From positions 558,001 through 622,000 of the forward strand of contig NZ_CP044399.1 in assembly GCF_008931805.1 (NCBI RefSeq): a stretch of DNA of 64,000 nt. The letters are read 5' to 3'. The stretch is from Moritella marina ATCC 15381 (GTDB lineage: Bacteria > Pseudomonadota > Gammaproteobacteria > Enterobacterales > Moritellaceae). A model generated the notes under the pieces. The model saw only the letters and a list, made by a program, of their open reading frames with translations, was not told the origin of the DNA and ran no database searches. A program made the translations under genes and the position numbers. Shown here in pieces: positions 26,161-39,900 of this stretch (positions are counted from its first letter, which is position 1; each line of letters opens with the position of its first letter).

Positions 26161-27483
26161 ATGTTTGATCTTTCATCTATTGGTATTGGTTACGGCAGTT
26201 TGTTAATGTTGGTGCTTATGATTGGCCTGTTATTAACAGGTATGCAATTGGCATTTGTAACGGGCTTAGTTGCTGTTATTTTCACATTTGGTTGGTTTGG
26301 TCCAGAGGTTTTACCGCTGATCACCAGCCGGATTTATAGTTTTGTTAGTGGGTACGTTTTCTTAGCTGTACCTATGTTTGTATTGATGGCTGCCTTGCTT
26401 GACCGTTCTGGTATTGCGCGTGACTTATTCGATGCAATGAAAAAAGTAGCGCGTAACATCCGTGGTGGTGTTGCGGTTCAAACATTATTAGTCGCTGTGT
26501 TACTTGCTTCAATGTCTGGCGTTATCGGTGGTGAAACCGTATTGCTTGGTATTCTTGCATTGCCGCAAATGCTGCGTCTTGGTTACGATCGTAAATTAGC
26601 GATTGGTACAACGTGTGCTGGTGGTGCTTTGGGTACTATGTTACCGCCAAGTATCGTATTGATTATTTATGGTCTAACAGCAAGTGTTTCAATTGGTGAT
26701 CTGTTTAAAGCATCATTCTTACCGGCTGCGATACTCGCGTTATTGTATATTGTCTATGTATTGGTTCGTTGTTACTTAAACCCATCATTAGCACCATTAC
26801 CAACAGCGGAAGAATTAGCGGAAGATGAAGCGAAAGATATTAACTTTAAGAAAGCGTTATTATTCCCAATGTTATCAGTTGCTGTGGTACTCGGTAGTAT
26901 CTACAGTGGTATCGCATCGATTACAGAAGCATCGGCATTAGGTGTTGTGGGCATTGCGATCAGTGCGGCAATCCGTGGTGAGCTTAACTGGAACATGCTA
27001 AAAGAAAGTTCAATTGCGACATTACGTACTTGTGGCATGATCATCTGGATTGGTATTGGTGCGAGCGCATTAGTGGGTGTTTATAACCTAATGGGCGGTA
27101 TTGATTTCGTCAGTGACGGTATTCTGGCGATGAGTGGTGGTAGCCCAATGGGGACTATCCTAATCATGATGGCAGTGCTGTTTGTATTAGGTATGTTCCT
27201 TGATTGGGTTGGTGTTGCATTATTAACTATGCCTATCTTTGTACCGATTGTTGTTGGTTTAGGTTTTGACCCAATTTGGTTTGGTGTGGTGTTCTGTATG
27301 AATATGCAGGTGTCATTCTTATCACCGCCATTTGGTCCAGCTGCTTTTTACCTTAAATCGGTAGCACCAAAAGATATTAGCTTGGGCGAAATATTCAGTG
27401 CTCTGGTACCGTTTATCTGCTTGCAAGTTGTTGCGTTAGCCTTGCTTATTATGTTCCCTCAATTAGCGTTATGGTGGAAATAG
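26161..27483 (+). CDS. TRAP transporter large permease subunit (DctM family)
   Basis: The translocating subunit of the TRAP transporter, 440 aa and strongly hydrophobic with about 12 membrane segments. DctM-like motifs are visible: RNIRGGVAVQTLLVAVLLAS, GTTCAGGALGTMLPPSIVLI and VSFLSPPFGPAAFYLKSVAP. The last is the typical C-terminal half of the family. It is the final gene of the operon, and a strong terminator follows within 50-85 bp. Substrate specificity lies in the receptor; the GntR-type box suggests gluconate. Confidence 0.94.
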   Translation: MFDLSSIGIGYGSLLMLVLMIGLLLTGMQLAFVTGLVAVIFTFGWFGPEVLPLITSRIYSFVSGYVFLAVPMFVLMAALLDRSGIARDLFDAMKKVARNIRGGVAVQTLLVAVLLASMSGVIGGETVLLGILALPQMLRLGYDRKLAIGTTCAGGALGTMLPPSIVLIIYGLTASVSIGDLFKASFLPAAILALLYIVYVLVRCYLNPSLAPLPTAEELAEDEAKDINFKKALLFPMLSVAVVLGSIYSGIASITEASALGVVGIAISAAIRGELNWNMLKESSIATLRTCGMIIWIGIGASALVGVYNLMGGIDFVSDGILAMSGGSPMGTILIMMAVLFVLGMFLDWVGVALLTMPIFVPIVVGLGFDPIWFGVVFCMNMQVSFLSPPFGPAAFYLKSVAPKDISLGEIFSALVPFICLQVVALALLIMFPQLALWWK

Positions 27484-27535
27484 CGTATTTAAATACGTGA
27501 TGTAACCGACAATGCTATAAATTCAATAGTTTAAA

Positions 27536-27568
27536 AGCCCATCGTTAGTAATAACGATGGGCTTTTTT
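27536..27568 (+). terminator. Intrinsic terminator after the TRAP operon
   Basis: AGCCCATCGTTA/TAACGATGGGCT, a 12-bp perfect stem with a GTAA loop, is followed by a run of T. It insulates the adhesin locus from the transporter operon. Confidence 0.92.
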
Positions 27569-27986
27569 GTTTAAATTTAATGAGCATCAGTATGTATAGC
27601 AAGTTAATGCTTAAGTTATTAAATTAAAATAATCATTAATTACAAAGGCTTACTTTAAATTAGGTGTTGTTGCTATGGTGTTAATCTTATTGGTAAGTCG
27701 AGTAGGCATTTATGTGTGGACAAACTTATTATCATACAATGGTTTATTGAATGTTAAATATGTATAATAAAAAGCCATTTGAACTAATTATTTATTGAGA
27801 ATGTGTATTTAACGTTAATCGCTCTGCTTTTAATGTGAGTATTATGTACTAAATTAGATTATTGAATTAGGTTAATTGTTATATCGGTAAAAATAGTGGT
27901 TATTGTATATATGATCATAGCGTAAATCGATAATTATGCAGGTATTTACCTGTGCCATGGAATAAGATAGTTAAAAGGATTTATTC
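27569..27986. promoter_or_regulatory. Long AT-rich leader region of the adhesin operon
   Basis: No gene and no recognisable RNA are seen. The lapA-type promoter must lie here. The adhesin ATG is preceded by AAAGGA with 7-nt spacing. I could not assign a promoter or regulator site with confidence. Confidence 0.35.
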
Positions 27987-30900
27987 ATGATTACATTTGT
28001 TATCCCTCAGCACGCACAAGTTATATCTGTTAACGGTAAAGCGGAACATATACTTGAGCAGGATAGTCAATCTCTAGAAAGCGGTTATGAAATCGCTGCG
28101 GGTGGCAAAATTGAGATCACATCCGGTGCTCAAGTTATATTGAAGTATGCTGATGGCTCGCAAGTGATCATTGATGAACACTTTAAAGCAACTGATAATG
28201 CTGACACGTCTGATGTAGCGATGGATGTGTTAGATGAAATTACCGAAGATAGTGACCAATCTATATCGGAAAAACCGCAAGTTAGCGATGATGTTTTAGC
28301 CGAAATTAGTGCCATTCAAGAATTAATCCTTTCTGATGAAGAGTTTATTGACCCTGTTAGTACTGCTGCGGGTAGTGCTAGCGATGGTGGCCGTTCGTCA
28401 GCGATCTCTGTCGCGCGTACTGGCGATGAAACTCTAGCTCACGCTGAATTTGAAACTAAAACCTTTACGCAGAATGGGCAAAATAAGGTATTTGTTGATA
28501 CGAGTATGATGGATGCGCTTGGGTCCGTTGATACGAGCATTGTAACGCCAACAGCTGACATCAATGCGGGCTCAGATAGCGCAATCGATGATGACGACAT
28601 TACGAACATTAATACACCAACGGTTGATGGTACGGGTGAGATAGGTTCAACGGTTGTTATTACCAATACTGCCGGCGTTGAAGTGGGTACGGCAGTTGTT
28701 GATACTGATGGTAACTATTCGATTACCACTGCTGAATTAGCTGATGGCACACAAGACTTAACGATCACCACGACGGATGTTGCGGGTAACTCTGCTGCGA
28801 CGACGCAAGCTATTACTGTTGATACCGGCATTATGACGCCAACGGCGGACATCAATGCGGGCTCTGATAGCGCGATTGATAATGACGATATTACCTCTGA
28901 CAATACGCCAACCATTGATGGTACGGGCGAGATAGGTTCAACGGTTGTTATCACCAATGCCGCAGGCGTTGAAGTGGGCACAGCAGTTGTTGATACTGAT
29001 GGTAACTATTCGATTACCACAGCTGAATTAGCTGATGGCACACAAGACTTAACGATCACCACTACAGATGTTGCTGGAAACTCAGCCTTTGTTACGCAAG
29101 CTATCACGGTTGATACTGGCATTGTAACGCCAACGGCGGACATCAATGCGGGCTCAGATAGTGCCATTGATAATGACGATATCACCTCTGACAATATGCC
29201 AACCATTGATGGTACGGGCGAGATAGGTTCAACGGTTGTTATCACCAATGCCGCAGGCGTTGAAGTGGGCACAGCAGTTGTTGATACTGATGGTAACTAT
29301 TCGATTACCACAGCTGAATTAGCTGATGGCACACAAGACTTAACGATCACCACTACAGATGTTGCTGGAAACTCAGCCTTTGTTACGCAAGCTATCACGG
29401 TTGATACTGGCATTGTGACGCCAACGGCGGATATCAATGCTGGCTCAGATAGCGCCATTAATAATGACGATATTACCTCTGACAATACACCAACGATTGA
29501 TGGTACTGGCGAGATAGGTTCAACGGTTGTTATCACCAACGCTGCAGGTGTTGCAGTGGGCACGGCAGTTGTTGATAGCGACGGTAATTATTCGATCACA
29601 ACTTCGATATTAGTCGATAGCACACAAGACTTAACCGTTACTACGACGGATGTTGCGGGTAACACAGCTGCGACGACGCAAACTATTACAGTTGATACCG
29701 GCATTGTGACGCCAACGGCGGATATCAATGCTGGCTCAGATAGCGCCATTGATAATGACGATATTACCTCTGACAATACACCAACGATTGACGGTACGGG
29801 CGAAATTGGTTCAACGGTTGTTATCACCAATGCCGCAGGCGTTGAAGTGGGCACAGCAGTTGTTGATACTGATGGTAACTATTCGATTACCACAGCTGAA
29901 TTAGCTGATGGCACACAAGACTTAACGATCACCACTACAGATGTTGCTGGAAACTCAGCCTTTGTTACGCAAGCTATCACGGTTGATACTGGCATTGTAA
30001 CGCCAACGGCGGACATCAATGCGGGCTCAGATAGTGCCATTGATAATGACGATATCACCTCTGACAATATGCCAACCATTGATGGTACGGGCGAGATAGG
30101 TTCAACGGTTGTTATCACCAATGCCGCAGGCGTTGAAGTGGGCACAGCAGTTGTTGATACTGATGGTAACTATTCGATTACCACAGCTGAATTAGCTGAT
30201 GGCACACAAGACTTAACGATCACCACTACAGATGTTGCTGGAAACTCAGCCTTTGTTACGCAAGCTATCACGGTTGATACTGGCATTGTGACGCCAACAG
30301 CGGACATCAATGCGGGCTCAGATAGTGCGATTGATAATGACGATATCACCTCAGACAATACGCCAACAATTGATGGTACAGGCGAGATTGGTTCAACGGT
30401 TGTTATCACCAACGCTGCTGGCGTTGCAGTGGGCACAGCTGTTGTAGATAGCGACGGTAATTACTCGATTACCACAGCTGAATTAGCTGATGGTACACAA
30501 GACTTAACTATCACCACGACGGACACAGCTGGTAACTCTGCTGCGACGACGCAAGCTATCACGGTTTATACCGGCATTGTGACGCCAACAGCGGACATCA
30601 ATGCGGGCTCGGATAGTGCGATTGATAATGACGATATCACCACTGACAATACGCCAACGATTGATGGTACAGGCGAGATTGGTTCAACGGTTGTTATCAC
30701 CAACGCTGCCGGCGTTGCAGTGGGTACGGCTGTTGTAGATAGCAACGGTAACTACTCGATCACGACATCGATATTAGCAGATGGCACACAAGATTTAACC
30801 ATTACCACGACGGATGTTGCGGGTAACTCTGCCTCTGTTACTCAAGCTATCACGGTTGATACCGGCATTGTGACGCCAACGGCGGACATTAATGCAGGCT

Positions 30901-33900
30901 CTGATAGCGCGGTTAATGATGACGATATTACCTCTGACAATACACCAACGATTGACGGTACTGGCGAGATAGGCTCAACGGTTGTTATCACCAACGCTGC
31001 AGGTGTTGCAGTGGGCACGGCAGTTGTTGATAGCGACGGTAACTACTCGATTACCACAGCTGAATTAGCTGATGGCACACAAGATTTAACCATTACCACA
31101 ACGGACACGGCAGGTAACTCAGCTTCTGTTACTCAGGCGATTACCGTTGATACCGGCATTGTGACGCCAACGGCGGATATCAATGCTGGCTCAGATAGCG
31201 CGATCGATAATGATGATATTACCTCTGACAATACGCCAACGATTGACGGTACGGGCGAGATAGGTTCAACGGTTGTTATTACTAATGCGGCAGGCCAGGT
31301 TGTTGGCTCGGGCACAGTGGATGCGGATGGTAACTACTCAATCACGACATCGATATTAGCAGATGGCACACAAGATTTAACCATTACCACGACGGATGTT
31401 GCGGGTAACTCTGCCTCTGTTACTCAAGCTATCACGGTTGATACCGGCATTGTGACGCCAACGGCGGACATTAATGCTGGCTCAGATAGCGCGATCGATA
31501 ATGATGATATTACCTCTGACAATACACCAACGATTGACGGTACTGGCGAGATAGGCTCAACGGTTGTTATCACCAACGCTGCTGGCGTTGCAGTGGGCAC
31601 AGCTGTTGTAGATAGCGACGGTAATTACTCGATTACCACAGCTGAATTAGCTGATGGTACACAAGATTTAACCGTTACCACGACGGATACGGCGGGTAAC
31701 TCAGCTTCTGTTACTCAGGCTATCACGGTTGATACGGTTAATCCAACACTGGCTATCGCGTTTACTGAAAGCGCATTAAGTGATGGTGAAACATCAGGCG
31801 TAACCTTTACGTTCTCAGAAGCACCGAGTGATTTCGTTATCGGTGATATCAACTCGCCGAATGGCACGATCACGGCGCTTGTGGCAACGGCAGATCCAAC
31901 TGTTTGGACTGCGACGTTTACTCCGAATGATAACTTTGATGGTAGCGCGACAATCACTGTCGACAACGACAGTTACACCGATGCCGCGGGCAACCTGGGC
32001 AGCGGCAATACGGATGCGATCACGGTTGATACGGTTAATCCAACACTGGCTATCGCGTTTACTGAAAGCACATTAAGCGATGGTGAGACATCAGCAGTCA
32101 CGTTTACCTTTAGCGAAGCACCGAGTGATTTCGTTATCGGTGATATTAACTCGCCGAATGGCACGATCACGGCGCTTGTGGCAACGGCAGATCCAACTGT
32201 TTGGACTGCGACGTTTACCCCAAGTGATGACTTTGATGGTAGCGCGACAATCACTGTCGACAACGACAGTTACACCGATGCCGCGGGTAACCTAGGCAGC
32301 GGTAATACGGATGCGATCATCGTTGATACGGTTAATCCAACGCTGGCCATTGCGTTCACTGAAAGCGAGTTAAGTGATGGTGAGACATCAGTTGTCACGT
32401 TTACATTTAGCGAAGCACCAAGTGATTTCGTTATCGGTGATATCAACTCGCCGAATGGCACGATGACGAACCTTGTTCAAGATGCAACGAATGGAAAAAT
32501 CTGGACTGCGACGTTTACACCCAATGATAACTTTGATGGTAGCGCGACAATCACGGTTGATAACGACAGTTACACCGATGCCGCGGGCAACCTGGGCAGC
32601 GGTAATACGGATGCGATCATCGTTGATACGGTTAATCCAACACTGGCTATCGCGTTTACTGAAAGCGCATTAAGCGATGGTGAGACATCAGCAGTCACGT
32701 TTACCTTTAGCGAAGTACCGAGTGATTTCGTTATCGGTGATATTAATTCGCCGAATGGCACGATCACGGCGCTTGTGGCAACGGCAGATCCAACTGTTTG
32801 GACTGCGACGTTTACCCCAAGTGATGACTTTGATGGTAGCGCGACAATAACTGTCGACAACGACAGTTACACCGATGCCGCGGGTAACCTAGGCAGCGGT
32901 AATACCGATGCGATCACCGTTGATACGGTTAATCCAACACTGGCTATCGCGTTTACTGAAAGCGCATTAAGTGATGGTGAGACATCCGCTGTCACGTTTA
33001 CGTTTAGCGAAGCACCGAGTGATTTCGTTATCGGTGATATCAACTCGCCGAATGGCACGATGACGAACCTTGTTCAAGATGCAACGAATGGGAAAATCTG
33101 GACTGCGACGTTTACCCCGAATGATAACTTTGATGGTAGCGCGACAATCACGGTTGATAACGACAGTTACACCGATGCCGCGGGCAATCTGGGCAGCGGT
33201 AATACGGATGCGATCATCGTTGATACGGTTAATCCAACACTGGCTATCGCGTTTACTGAAAGCGCATTAAGTGATGGTGAAACATCAGGCGTAACCTTTA
33301 CGTTTAGCGAAGCACCAAGTGATTTCGTTATCGGTGATATTAACTCGCCGAATGGCACGATCACGGCGCTTGTGGCAACGGCAGATCCAACTGTTTGGAC
33401 TGCGACGTTTACTCCGAATGATAACTTTGATGGTAGCGCGACAATCACGGTTGATAACGACAGTTACACCGATGCCGCGGGCAATCTGGGCAGCGGTAAT
33501 ACCGATGCGATCATCGTTGATACGGTTAATCCAACACTGGCTATCGCGTTTACTGAAAGCGCATTAAGTGATGGTGAAACATCAGGCGTAACCTTTACGT
33601 TTAGCGAAGCACCAAGTGATTTCGTTATCGGTGATATCAACTCGCCGAATGGCACGATGACGAACCTTGTTCAAGATGCAACGAATGGAAAAATCTGGAC
33701 TGCGACGTTTACACCCAATGATAACTTTGATGGTAGCGCGACAATCACGGTTGATAACGACAGTTACACCGATGCCGCGGGCAACCTGGGCAGCGGTAAT
33801 ACGGATGCGATCATCGTTGATACGGTTAATCCAACACTGGCTATCGCGTTTACTGAAAGCGCATTAAGCGATGGTGAGACATCAGCAGTCACGTTTACCT

Positions 33901-36900
33901 TTAGCGAAGTACCGAGTGATTTCGTTATCGGTGATATTAATTCGCCGAATGGCACGATCACGGCGCTTGTGGCAACGGCAGATCCAACTGTTTGGACTGC
34001 GACGTTTACCCCAAGTGATGACTTTGATGGTAGCGCGACAATAACTGTCGACAACGACAGTTACACCGATGCCGCGGGTAACCTAGGCAGCGGTAATACC
34101 GATGCGATCACCGTTGATACGGTTAATCCAACACTGGCTATCGCGTTTACTGAAAGCGCATTAAGTGATGGTGAGACATCCGCTGTCACGTTTACGTTTA
34201 GCGAAGCACCGAGTGATTTCGTTATCGGTGATATCAACTCGCCGAATGGCACGATGACGAACCTTGTTCAAGATGCAACGAATGGGAAAATCTGGACTGC
34301 GACGTTTACCCCGAATGATAACTTTGATGGTAGCGCGACAATCACGGTTGATAACGACAGTTACACCGATGCCGCGGGCAATCTGGGCAGCGGTAATACG
34401 GATGCGATCATCGTTGATACGGTTAATCCAACACTGGCTATCGCGTTTACTGAAAGCGCATTAAGTGATGGTGAAACATCAGGCGTAACCTTTACGTTTA
34501 GCGAAGCACCAAGTGATTTCGTTATCGGTGATATTAACTCGCCAAATGGGACTATCACGGCGCTTGTGGCAACGGCAGATCCAACTGTTTGGACTGCGAC
34601 GTTTACCCCGAATGATAACTTTGATGGTAGCGCGACAATCACTGTCGACAACGACCGTTACACCGATGCTGCGGGCAACCTGGGCAGCGGCAATACTGAT
34701 GCGATCACAGTTGATACGGTTAATCCAACACTGGCTATCGCGTTTGCTGAAAGCGCATTAAGTGATGGTGAGACATCCGCTGTCACGTTTACGTTTAGCG
34801 AAGCACCGAGTGATTTCGTTATCGGTGATATCAACTCGCCGAATGGCACGATGACGAACCTTGTTCAAGATGCAACGAATGGAAAAATCTGGACTGCGAC
34901 GTTTACACCCAATGATAACTTTGATGGTAGCGCGACAATCACGGTTGATAACGACAGTTATACCGATGCCGCGGGCAACCTAGGCAGCGGTAATACCGAT
35001 GCGATCATCGTTGATACGGTTAATCCAACACTGGCTATCGCGTTTACTGAAAGCGCATTAAGCGATGGTGAGACATCAGCAGTCACGTTTACCTTTAGCG
35101 AAGCACCGAGTGATTTCGTTATCGGTGATATTAACTCGCCGAATGGCACGATCACGGCGCTTGTGGCAACGGCAGATCCAACTGTTTGGACTGCGACGTT
35201 TACTCCTAATGATAACTTTGATGGTAGCGCGACAATCACGGTTGATAACGACAGTTACACCGATGCCGCGGGCAACCTCGGCAGCGGCAATACGGATGCG
35301 ATCACGGTTGATACGGTTAATCCAACACTGGCTATCGCGTTTACTGAAAGCGCATTAAGTGATGGTGAAACATCAGCAGTCACGTTTACCTTTAGCGAAG
35401 CACCGAGTGATTTCGTTATCGGTGATATTAATTCGCCGAATGGCACGATGACGAACCTTGTTCAAGATGCAACGAATGGGAAGATCTGGACTGCGACGTT
35501 TACCCCTAATGATAACTTTGATGGTAGCGCGAAAATCACTGTCGACAACGACAGTTATACCGATGCAGCGGGCAACCTAGGCAGCGGTAATACCGATGCG
35601 ATCATCGTTGATACGGTTAATCCAACACTGGCTATCGCGTTTGCTGAAAGCGCATTAAGCGATGGTGAAACATCAGACGTAACCTTTACGTTCTCAGAAG
35701 CACCAAGTGATTTCGTTATCGGTGATATTAACTCGCCGAATGGCACGATCACGGCGCTTGTGGCAACGGCAGATCCAACTGTTTGGACTGCGACGTTTAC
35801 TCCGAATGATAACTTTGATGGTAGCGACAATCACGGTTGATAACGACAGTTACACCGATGCCGCGGGCAATCTGGGCAGCGGTAATACCGATGCGATCAT
35901 CGTTGATACGGTTAATCCAACACTGGCTATCGCGTTTACTGAAAGCGCATTAAGTGATGGTGAAACATCAGGCGTAACCTTTACGTTTAGCGAAGCACCA
36001 AGTGATTTCGTTATCGGTGATATCAACTCGCCGAATGGCACGATGACGAACCTTGTTCAAGATGCAACGAATGGAAAATCTGGACTGCGACGTTTACACC
36101 CAATGATAACTTTGATGGTAGCGCGACAATCACGGTTGATAACGACAGTTACACCGATGCCGCGGGCAACCCAGCGGTAATACGGATGCGATCATCGTTG
36201 ATACGGTTAATCCAACATTGGCTATCGCGTTTACTGAAAGCGCATTAAGCGATGGTGAGACATCAGCAGTCACGTTTACCTTTAGCGAAGCACCAAGTGA
36301 TTTCGTTATCGGTGATATTAACTCGCCAAATGGGACTATCACGGCGCTTGTGGCAACGGCAGATCCAACTGTTTGGACTGCGACGTTTACCCCGAATGAT
36401 AACTTTGATGGTAGCGCGACAATCACTGTCGACAACGACAGTTACACCGATGCTGCGGGCAACCTGGGCAGCGGCAATACTGATGCGATCACAGTTGATA
36501 CGGTTAATCCAACACTGGCTATCGCGTTTGCTGAAAGCGCATTAAGCGATGGTGAAACATCAGACGTAACCTTTACGTTCTCAGAAGTACCGAGTGATTT
36601 CGTTATCGGTGATATTAATTCGCCGAATGGCACGATGACGAACCTTGTTCAAGATGCAACGAATGGGAAGATCTGGACTGCGACGTTTACCCCGAATGAT
36701 AACTTTGATGGTAGCGCGACAATCACGGTTGATAACGACAGTTACACCGATGCCGCGGGCAACCTGGGCAGCGGTAATACGGATGCGATCATCGTTGATA
36801 CGGTTAATCCAACATTGGCTATCGCGTTTACTGAAAGCGCATTAAGTGATGGTGAAACATCAGGCGTAACCTTTACGTTTAGCGAAGCACCAAGTGATTT

Positions 36901-39900
36901 CGTTATCGGTGATATTAACTCGCCAAATGGGACTATCACGGCGCTTGTGGCAACGGCAGATCCAACTGTTTGGACTGCGACGTATACCCCGAATGATAAC
37001 TTTGATGGTAGCGCGACAATCACTGTCGACAACGACAGTTACACCGATGCTGCGGGCAACCTGGGCAGCGGCAATACTGATGCGATCACAGTTGATACGG
37101 TTAATCCAACACTGGCTATCGCGTTTGCTGAAAGCGCATTAAGTGATGGTGAGACATCCGCTGTCACGTTTACGTTTAGCGAAGCACCGAGTGATTTCGT
37201 TATCGGTGATATCAACTCGCCGAATGGCACGATGACGAACCTTGTTCAAGATGCAACGAATGGAAAAATCTGGACTGCGACGTTTACACCCAATGATAAC
37301 TTTGATGGTAGCGCGACAATCACGGTTGATAACGACAGTTACACCGATGCCGCGGGCAACCTGGGCAGCGGTAATACGGATGCGATCATCGTTGATACGG
37401 TTAATCCAACATTGGCTATCGCGTTTACTGAAAGCGCATTAAGCGATGGTGAAACATCAGACGTAACCTTTACGTTCTCAGAAGTACCGAGTGATTTCGT
37501 TATCGGTGATATTAATTCGCCGAATGGCACGATGACGAACCTTGTTCAAGATGCAACGAATGGGAAGATCTGGACTGCGACGTTTACCCCGAATGATAAC
37601 TTTGATGGTAGCGCGACAATCACGGTTGATAACGACAGTTACACCGATGCCGCGGGCAACCTGGGCAGCGGTAATACGGATGCGATCACCGTTGATACGG
37701 TTAATCCAACACTGGCTATCGCGTTTACTGAAAGCGCATTAAGTGATGGTGAAACATCAGGCGTAACCTTTACGTTTAGCGAAGCACCAAGTGATTTCGT
37801 TATCGGTGATATTAACTCGCCAAATGGGACTATCACGGCGCTTGTGGCAACGGCAGATCCAACTGTTTGGACTGCGACGTTTACCCGAATGATAACTTTG
37901 ATGGTAGCGCGACAATCACTGTCGACAACGACAGTTACACCGATGCTGCGGGCAACCTGGGCAGCGGCAATACTGATGCGATCACAGTTGATACGGTTAA
38001 TCCAACACTGGCTATCGCGTTTGCTGAAAGCGCATTAAGCGATGGTGAAACATCAGACGTAACCTTTACGTTCTCAGAAGTACCGAGTGATTTCGTTATC
38101 GGTGATATTAATTCGCCGAATGGCACGATGACGAACCTTGTTCAAGATGCAACGAATGGGAAGATCTGGACTGCGACGTTTACCCCGAATGATAACTTTG
38201 ATGGTAGCGCGACAATCACGGTTGATAACGACAGTTACACCGATGCCGCGGGCAACCCAAGGCAGCGGTAATACGGATGCGATCATCGTTGATACGGTTA
38301 ATCCAACATTGGCTATCGCGTTTACTGAAAGCGCATTAAGTGATGGTGAAACATCAGGCGTAACCTTTACGTTTAGCGAAGCGCAAGTGATTTCGTTATC
38401 GGTGATATTAACTCGCCAAATGGGACTATCACGGCGCTTGTGGCAACGGCAGATCCAACTGTTTGGACTGCGACGTATACCCGAATGATAACTTTGATGG
38501 TAGCGCGACAATCACTGTCGACAACGACCGTTACACCGATGCTGCGGGCAACCTGGGCAGCGGCAATACTGATGCGATCACAGTTGATACGGTTAATCCA
38601 ACACTGGCTATCGCGTTTGCTGAAAGCGCATTAAGTGATGGTGAGACATCCGCTGTCACGTTTACGTTTAGCGAAGCACCGAGTGATTTCGTTATCGGTG
38701 ATATCAACTCGCCGAATGGCACGATGACGAACCTTGTTCAAGATGCAACGAATGGAAAAATCTGGACTGCGACGTTTACACCCAATGATAACTTTGATGG
38801 TAGCGCGACAATCACGGTTGATAACGACAGTTACACCGATGCCGCGGGCAACCTGGGCAGCGGTAATACGGATGCGATCATCGTTGATACGGTTAATCCA
38901 ACACTGGCTATCGCGTTTACTGAAAGCGCATTAAGCGATGGTGAGACATCAGCAGTCACGTTTACCTTTAGCGAAGTACCGAGTGATTTCGTTATCGGTG
39001 ATATTAATTCGCCGAATGGCACGATCACGGCGCTTGTGGCAACGGCAGATCCAACTGTTTGGACTGCGACGTTTACCCCAAGTGATGACTTTGATGGTAG
39101 CGCGACAATAACTGTCGACAACGACCGTTACACCGATGCTGCGGGCAACCTGGGCAGCGGCAATACTGATGCGATCACAGTTGATACGGTTAATCCAACA
39201 CTGGCTATCGCGTTTGCTGAAAGCGCATTAAGTGATGGTGAGACATCCGCTGTCACGTTTACGTTTAGCGAAGCACCGAGTGATTTCGTTATCGGTGATA
39301 TCAACTCGCCGAATGGCACGATGACGAACCTTGTTCAAGATGCAACGAATGGAAAAATCTGGACTGCGACGTTTACACCCAATGATAACTTTGATGGTAG
39401 CGCGACAATCACGGTTGATAACGACAGTTATACCGATGCCGCGGGCAACCTAGGCAGCGGTAATACCGATGCGATCATCGTTGATACGGTTAATCCAACA
39501 CTGGCTATCGCGTTTACTGAAAGCGCATTAAGCGATGGTGAGACATCAGCAGTCACGTTTACCTTTAGCGAAGCACCGAGTGATTTCGTTATCGGTGATA
39601 TTAACTCGCCGAATGGCACGATCACGGCGCTTGTGGCAACGGCAGATCCAACTGTTTGGACTGCGACGTTTACTCCTAATGATAACTTTGATGGTAGCGC
39701 GACAATCACGGTTGATAACGACAGTTACACCGATGCCGCGGGCAACCTGGGCAGCGGCAATACGGATGCGATCACGGTTGATACGGTTAATCCAACACTG
39801 GCTATCGCGTTTACTGAAAGCGCATTAAGTGATGGTGAAACATCAGCAGTCACGTTTACCTTTAGCGAAGCACCGAGTGATTTCGTTATCGGTGATATTA

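Noticed and set aside
35822-38482. Programmed ribosomal frameshifting in the adhesin
   Set aside because: The breaks are of mixed size (-2, -1, -4, +1) with no common slippery site and fall at random unit positions.
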